Source: Tubiluchus corallicola
Lineage: Eukaryota; Priapulida; Priapulimorpha; Priapulimorphida; Tubiluchidae
DNA: 27,500 nt
Direction: 5' to 3'
NCBI GenBank assembly: GCA_030141605.1
Contig: JAQGDQ010001490.1
Span: 1 to 27,500, forward strand
In this document: positions 22,086 to 27,500 of the stretch, piece after piece
Layout of the letters: every line of letters begins with the position of its first letter
Numbering within the stretch: position 1 is the stretch's first letter
Program-made: the position numbers and the translations under genes
The notes under the pieces: generated by a model
The model's database searches: none
The model's input: the letters and a program-made list of their open reading frames with translations, nothing else
Told to the model about the DNA's origin: nothing

Positions 22086-22212
22086 CGTTAGTTTCAAGCG
22101 AAGCCATGTAAAAAGTTAAAGAACGTTTTCATTTGGCACTGGCTTCTATACCTCTACTTCTTGTCAATTAGCGGTGTTTGTTTGCTTGTTTGTCACCTTC
22201 AGTAGAGTTTGT

Positions 22213-22572
<360 letters not shown>

Positions 22573-22607
22573 TTTCAAATTTGTTTCAAGTTGTTAGAGG
22601 TTAGAGG

Positions 22608-22846
22608 CAGGATGAATGTATGTATGAATGAATGAACGAATGAACGAACAAACGAACGAATGAATGAATAATGAATGGAGGACGACTGAATCAATAAATG
22701 AAGCAAAGAATGAGTGAACGAACGAACGAATGAATGAGTGTACGAACAAACGAACGAATGAATGAATGGAAAAATGAGTAAACGAACGAATGAATGAATG
22801 AATGAATGAACGAACGAATGAATGAATAAAGGATGAATGAATTGTT
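22608..22846 (-). repeat. GAAT/GAAC tetranucleotide microsatellite, arm B
   Basis: Inverted copy of 748-983 with minor length changes. No coding potential beyond repeat translation. Confidence 0.92.
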
Positions 22847-22881
22847 TCAAATTTATCTCTCAGTTTTACATTCTCAAAAGA

Positions 22882-23350
22882 GCTGAATAGCTTCCTTTGG
22901 CCTAAGACAAAACATATTGTAAGAAGGGAAGGGCAGGACTGCTTTAGCTTAGATAGCCTAGTTAATCGGTTTGCAAGTACGGCTAAATAGCTTCATTCGG
23001 CCTAAGACAAAACATGTTGTAAGAAGGGAAGGGCAGGAGTGCTTTAGCTTAGATAGCTTAGTTAATCGGTTTGCAAGTATGGTTAAATAGCTTCATTTGG
23101 CCTAAGACAAAATATGTTGTAAGAAGGGAAGGGCAGGACTGCTTTAGCTTAGATAGCCTAGTTAATCGGTTTACAAGTACGGCTAAATAGCTTCATTTGG
23201 CCTAAGACAAAACATGTTGTAAGAAGGGAAGGGCATGACTGCTTTAGCTTAGATAGCTTAGTTAATCGGTTTACAAGTACGGCTAAATAGCTTCATTTGG
23301 CCTAAGACAAAACATGTTGTAAGAAGAGAAGGGCAGGAGTGCTTTAGCTC
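22882..23350 (-). repeat. 100-bp tandem repeat array, arm B right end (about 4.7 units)
   Basis: Unit junctions fall at 22950, 23050, 23150, 23250 and 23350. There is one more unit than at the matching end of arm A, so the array gains or loses whole units. Confidence 0.92.
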
Positions 23351-23761
23351 GTTCATCACGACTATTAGACACTAAAACACGTCTGGCTTCACAAAGTTAT
23401 GATGCGAACAAAAATCGTTACTGTTCCGTTCCAAGTTGACAAATTCCTTGCACTTAAGAGACACATACCCGCTTACCCCCCACTGATTTATAATTTATTT
23501 TTGGATCACATGAGGGCGTTAATCTGTGCACTTAATGTCGGTAAATCCTCGTAAAATAAACGGAAACTCTTCCTCCTCCAGCTGCTAACTGTTAAACGCT
23601 TCGTTTCTCTGATCCACTTAAGAAGAAAAATAAAAAAAGTTAAACTGAATCAAGTCAGTCAACTGAGAAGATTTAGAAGTTTCTCTAATGACAGGAGGTT
23701 TTTATAATCGCTTTCTCATAGCAGCATTGAGTGGGCGTACTGGTGATAAATAGAGTTTAAA
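23351..23761 (-). repeat. Outer unique part of arm B right terminal inverted repeat
   Basis: Inverted partner of 12780-13192. It ends at ATAAATAGAGTTTAAA directly before the 5S tip. It carries a 2-bp deletion near 23390 that breaks the short frame found in the other three copies. Confidence 0.85.
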
Positions 23762-23869
23762 ATCACGTTGAAAACACCGGTTCTCGTCTGATTACCGAAG
23801 TTAAGCAACGTAGAGCCTGGTTAGTACTTGGATGGGTGACCGCCTAAGAATACCAGGTGCTGTGGGCTT
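23762..23869 (+). pseudogene. 5S rRNA-like sequence forming the right tip of arm B
   Basis: It covers about nucleotides 13-120 of 5S rRNA: ATCACGTTGAAAACACCGG, AAGTTAAGCAACGTAGAGCC (box A region, about 23799-23817), GGATGGGTGACCGCC (box C, 23829-23843) and ACCAGGTGCTGTGGGCTT. One change lies next to box A (GATTACCG where the left tip has GATCACCG). It faces away from the element. A run of eight T at 23928-23935 lies 59 bp beyond the 5S 3' end and could terminate a Pol III transcript. The 5S 5' terminus is missing. Confidence 0.88.
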
Positions 23870-23927
23870 GCGGGATGCCCACACTTTATCTCGACACTAT
23901 AACCTGTATAGATATAGCTTGGATAGG

Positions 23928-23935
23928 TTTTTTTT
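23928..23935 (+). terminator. Possible RNA polymerase III terminator (T8)
   Basis: Eight consecutive T follow GGATAGG downstream of the outward-facing 5S-like sequence. Four or more T is the normal Pol III stop. Whether the upstream 5S promoter is active is unknown. Confidence 0.35.
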
Positions 23936-23949
23936 CTAAATGTTGGTTG

Positions 23950-24415
23950 GCATCCTTCTGTCTCAGAAGACAATGGAGTGCGTGCCAAGAGAGTCAGTTA
24001 TTGATCACATTGATGGAGCTGCAGCGTCGACTGTGGCTGAGCAGTGCGATCCTTGAACGTCTCCAGGGCAAGGTGTATGGAGATCCTGAGTTGCCCAGAC
24101 AACAGGAACCCCCTCTCTTCCTCGCTGGGTGTAGTCCAAAGGAAAGCGGAGCGATACGTTTGTCATCAGATTGGCTGCAGGAGCTGCCGGAGTCAGTGAG
24201 CATGCTGCACTGGTCCGCCTTCGGGGCTCCACTCCTGATTTGGAAGTTGTACACCTCTACACATGGCCGTTGGGTCACTTGACCTCCTCCGCCCTCTAGC
24301 CGTTGGCTGCTTGTGCAGCTCCTGAGCCTAGTGTCGAGATACAGTTTGGGCATCCCACAAGCCTACAGCACCTGGTATTCTTAGGCGGTCACCCATCCAA
24401 GTACTAACCAGGCTA
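23950..24415 (-). mobile_element. 5S-headed SINE-like repeat, copy 2 (truncated head)
   Basis: Same body as copy 1, from GCATCCTTCTGTCTCAGAAG to the 5S junction at about 24358. The 5S head (24359-24415) is cut in the middle of the molecule (ACCAGGCTA) and followed by unrelated TTTCTCACAAAAG. It lacks CCGCACCCATGGG-type bases that copy 1 has near 12372, and has other small indels. The frames seen here (23857-24282 and three on the minus strand) disagree between the copies and are not genes. Confidence 0.65.
24359..24415 (-). pseudogene. 5S rRNA 3'-half fragment
   Basis: Minus-strand AGCCTGGTTAGTACTTGGAT, then GGGTGACCGCCTAAG and ACCAGGTGCTGTAGGCTT. Box C is kept while box A and the 5' half are gone. 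It forms the remaining head of SINE-like copy 2. Confidence 0.85.
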
Positions 24416-24588
24416 GTTTCTCACAAAAGTCAAGGTTGCCCAATTCTTAGGCAGTAAGTATCTTTTTCGTCCACTACAGCAACCATTTCGTCATTTCATT
24501 TTGTTGTGCGATGAAATAAGTTTGTTTTGCTTTTACTGTGTTTAAATGACGTAATGGAATTCTATGTGATTCATTTTGTACGACTTCA
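24416..24588. other. Short unassigned spacer
   Basis: AT-rich, no recognisable feature, between the SINE-like copy and the hAT-type element. Confidence 0.4.
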
Positions 24589-24596
24589 TTGTAGGA

Positions 24597-25078
24597 CAGG
24601 GGTGCGCAAATTGCGGCCCGCCGAGAGAATTTGTGCGGCCCGCGAAGAGATTTGTCAACCTAATGAAAGTGCGGCCCGGGCGATTAATTGAGTGTATCCA
24701 GCTGAAGTTCGTGCCACGATCCCAAAGATAGTGCGGGTAGTTTTTTCTACTAGATCGGATGCCATTAACCCTTACAAGACGGTTGTAGGTTAATGTCACT
24801 GTACTACACAGACTGTGTGATACACATTACTAATATGCATTGTAATGAAATTACCACTATCTGTCCTGAAAGTAGAAATATATGGTTTGTAATATAAATT
24901 TTAATAACTTCTAAAATAGTTTCTTGAGCGTAGTAGTAATGATATACGCAGGTCGGATGCAAAAAAATCGTTATTAGGCCCTTCTGTACTTGGCTCCTTG
25001 ATCAAACTGCCCGTGGCCCGCAGGAATTGTGGGAAAGTTTAATGTGGCCCGGCTAGTCAGATAATTTGCACACCCCTG
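24597..25078. mobile_element. hAT-type MITE, 482 bp, with 8-bp target duplication
   Basis: The ends are CAGGGGTGCGCAAATT and, at the right, AATTTGCACACCCCTG, an inverted repeat matching at 15 of 16 bases. The CAGGGGTG start is typical of hAT elements. It is flanked by TTGTAGGA (24589-24596) and TTGTAGGT (25079-25086), an 8-bp duplication with one mismatch, the length expected of hAT. Several GCGGCCCG/GTGGCCCG motifs lie inside each end. There is no room for a transposase, so it is nonautonomous. The mismatch and TIR decay suggest moderate age. Confidence 0.9.
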
Positions 25079-25086
25079 TTGTAGGT

Positions 25087-26370
25087 AATAAATAAACGAA
25101 TGTAGACTGTACAAATACTAATCAGTCACAACTTTTCTGCGTTGCCGTTACCGTTGACGTGCAATCTGTAGTTTTTAAATGTAGCAGTTGACAGACAAAT
25201 GTGAACACGTAACACTGATGTCTATACAGTACTTATTAATGTTTTTGCATGCCGCTTTGTTGTTGTTATTTAGTGTGTAACTTGCTTGTTTTATTATATT
25301 ATTTCTTTCTAATTTTGTTTCTTTACTTTTAGCTTTCCATCAGAATCTCCATAACAAACTTTCTTGGTCAGTGTATGTGAAATCTTACCTTATCCCATTT
25401 CTTTCTCGTTTAGCTCCTTTTCATGCCTCATTTCATAATTAGTTTCCCTTTGGGACAGTTAGTTTAGTTTAAACATAATTTATTTAGGATTTGATCAGAC
25501 AGTTTGTACAACATGATTTAGGATCCTCACCACAACAGACTTTATACACTATTTACAAGAACATTTACAGTAAGAATAGACTATACTTAGTTTTTAGTAT
25601 CCTTTAGTATACTAAAGTTTTACTACAGTGATACATTAGACATTAGTAGAAAATGACGGTTAGTAAATATTAATGTACGATTATTTAAGAATGATGCATT
25701 TTATATCAGATAGAAACTACTAGAAGTGTTTAGTACGTAATATAAAGTCAATTTATACATTGGAATACTTTGGGACAGTTGTTGACTAGTCACTGTGTGA
25801 GCCCGGCTTGCGCAGTTAAAACACAAGAAAACCTTCAACTTACATGGAGCTTAGAAAATTCGTCTTGAAATCTTATACCACTTACATATATGCTGAATTT
25901 TTGCATATTACACTTGCGTCGGCAGTAACGCTGTATAAAACGTGTAAATTTAAACTCCCGTGATGACCGTTAGATGCAGCCATTTTGACCACACGTCATT
26001 GAAACAGGTTTAGATAACACTGAGTAAAGTTTGAAAAAATAATCAGAGCATGCGTAGCGCACATCTTGCTAACTTAAAATTACTGTATCTTGTCAAAAAA
26101 ATAAAAAATACGGTCAAAGAAAAATCAGGTTTATGGGGACTGTACAACGAACATACAGTGTAAAATGTACAAACATATACAGCTTATGACAGTTGTTGAC
26201 CATGTTTGAAACTTCACTGACACGTTTATTTTGCCCGTCACAGTTCGGCTATTTTTCTGTTTATTTTGCCAGGGCAGCAGGCGGCTCACAGTGAATGAAA
26301 GGTCTAGGGAGAACAGCAGATGAAGTAAAAAATTGAAAAAATAAACAATCCCTTTTTCAGCGGTCCACGC
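25087..26370. other. Unassigned AT-rich sequence right of the inverted duplication
   Basis: No gene, RNA or repeat family was recognised in this stretch of about 1.3 kb. The phrase TTTGGGACAGTT occurs at about 25449 and 25769, which may be chance. Confidence 0.4.
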
Positions 26371-26373
26371 TTT

Positions 26374-26460
26374 TATATAAAGGTTGCTGACTTCCGCGTT
26401 AACTACATGTTATCTGATTGGCTGATGATAAACTAAATGTTATCTGATTGGCTGATGATG
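26374..26460 (+). promoter_or_regulatory. TATA-like box followed by a duplicated inverted-CCAAT motif
   Basis: TATATAAAG at 26374-26382 resembles a canonical TATA box. A 30-bp tandem duplication follows (26401-26430 and 26431-26460, two mismatches), each copy containing TTATCTGATTGGCTGATGAT with an inverted CCAAT box (ATTGG). CCAAT normally lies upstream of TATA, so for plus-strand transcription the order is reversed. For minus-strand transcription the CCAAT boxes would be correctly upstream. No gene was recognised on either side. Confidence 0.3.
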
Positions 26461-26540
26461 AAGTCTCGGACGTGTAAGATAAATCAACCGATAGAGGTTG
26501 TTTGATGTTTGCTATGACGACCTTACAGCTGTTGGTTCCT

Positions 26541-27021
26541 GGGGGGGGGGGTTGTTTTGTGTCTGTGTGTGTGTGCGTGTCCGTGTGCGTGTGCGTGTGT
26601 GCGTGTGCGTGTGTGTGTGTGTGCATGTGTGTGTGTGTGTGCGTGTGCGTGTGCATGTGTGTGGGTGCGTGTGCATGTGTGTGTGCGTGTACGTGTGCGT
26701 GTGCATGTGTGTGTGCGTGCATGTGTGTGTGTGCGTGTGGGTGCGTGTGCATGTGTGTGTGCGTGTGCGTGTACGTGTGCATGTGCATGTGTGTGTGCGT
26801 GCACGTGTGTGTGTGTGTATGTGTGCATGTGTGCATGCATGTGTGTGTGTACACGTGTGTGTGTGTGCGTGTGCGTGTGCGTGTGCGTGTGCATGTGTGT
26901 GTGCGTGCACGTGTGTGTGTGCGCGTGTGCGTGTGTGCATGCATGTGTGTTAGTGTGTGCGCAGGTGCGTGTGTGCATGCATGTGTGTTTGTGTGCGTGT
27001 GTGCGTGTGCATGTGCGTGTA
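26541..27021 (+). repeat. (TG)n/(CG)-rich dinucleotide tract of about 480 bp after a G10 run
   Basis: A run of ten G (26541-26550) is followed by about 470 bp of TGTG, GCGT, GCAT and ACGT units. Alternating purine-pyrimidine order is almost unbroken, which is the pattern that adopts Z-DNA. The Val/Cys and His/Thr frames across it on both strands are periodicity artefacts. Confidence 0.95.
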
Positions 27022-27140
27022 ATATAACTCGTTCAAAGGCAGCACAACTTGAAAAGGAATATTTGTGGAAAGTGAGAGTTGATTAGTGGTCGGGCACTCA
27101 TCCCCTGAAACGCATGCGCAGTTGTTGAAAGCGAGTATGA

Positions 27141-27475
27141 AAGAGCTTTAAGCGGGAACCGCTGCAAGATGCGAGTCAACGAAACCTGTTGAATAACGCT
27201 GTTTCAATTAAACAGGCTGGAGAAGCCAGATCAGGTCATATCCTTCATGCAGGTGTACTTCATTACCTGTGCAAGGACAAGAAAGAGTTGCTGGTTCTTG
27301 CACGTTCTCGTAGGAAGCAAGTCCTAGCTTTAACGCATGACAAACCTACGGCTGGCCACTAAGGCATTAACAGCTAGAGTAATGCAAGAATATGAATGGC
27401 CACGCGTCAAGGGCAGTGTACGTCAGATTATCGAAGCATGTTTGCAAATCAGGCCCACTGTCCATGAATTACCAA
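27141..27475 (+). pseudogene. Broken Ty3/Gypsy-like integrase N-terminal (zinc-binding) region
   Basis: The plus frame reads into HAGVLHYLCKDKKELLVLAR and RRKQVLALTHDKPTAGH, matching the pattern of the integrase HHCC zinc-binding domain of Gypsy-type retroelements (an H-x3-7-H pair within HDxPxxGH). A TAA interrupts it at 27360 straight after the second His, with another stop soon after. The continuation, including a WP then a single Cys, is in a different frame from about 27395. The last zinc-ligand Cys of the usual CxxC is replaced by Ile. With stops, a frameshift and a lost ligand this is a dead relic. No LTR, primer-binding site or RT is visible; the rest would lie beyond the window. Confidence 0.7.
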
Positions 27476-27500
27476 CATTACATTTCTGTTATAGTTACAA

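Noticed and set aside
23762-23869. Functional 5S rRNA gene
   Set aside because: The first dozen nucleotides are replaced by element sequence, so helix I cannot form; it is kept as a 5S-derived element tip.
23857-24353. Overlapping ORFs of 75-141 codons over SINE-like copy 2
   Set aside because: GC-rich repeat body with open frames on both strands; frames are not kept between copy 1 and copy 2.
26399-27086. Several His/Thr-rich and Cys/Val-rich frames on both strands
   Set aside because: Translation of a TG/CG dinucleotide tract; all frames are open together and none has other protein features.

Overview
Animal (metazoan) nuclear DNA, probably from an invertebrate with a repeat-rich, AT-rich genome. 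The grounds are metazoan-type 5S rRNA sequence, a non-LTR reverse transcriptase C-terminus, a small hAT-type element, a Ty3/Gypsy-like integrase relic, and very dense micro- and minisatellites. I found no intact host protein gene. Almost every long open frame lies in simple-sequence DNA, so the window is best read as mobile-element and satellite sequence. The species cannot be named from what is visible.

Layout. The window is dominated by a near-perfect inverted duplication. Arm A (1-10212, + orientation) is repeated as arm B (about 12972-23688, reverse complement). Paired positions sum to 23553 across most of the interior and to 23184 nearer the centre; the 369-base step lies in one simple-repeat array. 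Each arm is itself a foldback-like element. Its ends are inverted repeats of about 0.6-1 kb, each holding 4-5 tandem units of 100 bp pointing outward. Arm B is complete at both ends. Its inverted repeats run outward into 5S rRNA-derived sequence on each side (12672-12779 minus, 23762-23869 plus). A further rearranged 5S fragment sits on the inner edge of one inverted repeat in each arm (9552-9610, 13574-13632). The interior (about 8.5 kb) carries no recognisable transposase. From the outer end inwards it holds tetranucleotide arrays, an older diverged inverted repeat, a degenerate T-rich array, a 37-bp minisatellite rich in TGACGTCA sites, a 5'-truncated non-LTR retrotransposon, a heat-shock-element-like cluster and a large trinucleotide array.

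The centre (10213-12641) holds a 72-bp minisatellite that cuts off the outer end of arm A's right inverted repeat, unique AT-rich DNA, a 34-bp minisatellite and a 5S-headed SINE-like repeat. That repeat runs directly into the tip of arm B (copy 1, 12252-12779 minus). Right of arm B are a second 5S-headed copy facing the other way (23950-24415 minus), a 482-bp hAT-type MITE with 8-bp target duplications (24597-25078), featureless DNA, a small TATA/inverted-CCAAT cluster, a roughly 480-bp TG/CG dinucleotide tract and, at the edge, a broken Gypsy-like integrase.

The most notable object is the 5S-capped foldback-like element and its inverted pair. No enzyme for moving it is present, so if mobile it would depend on a factor encoded elsewhere. 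Arm identity is uneven: long tracts are essentially identical while others differ by several percent. That fits local gene conversion between arms, or sequence differences older than the duplication.
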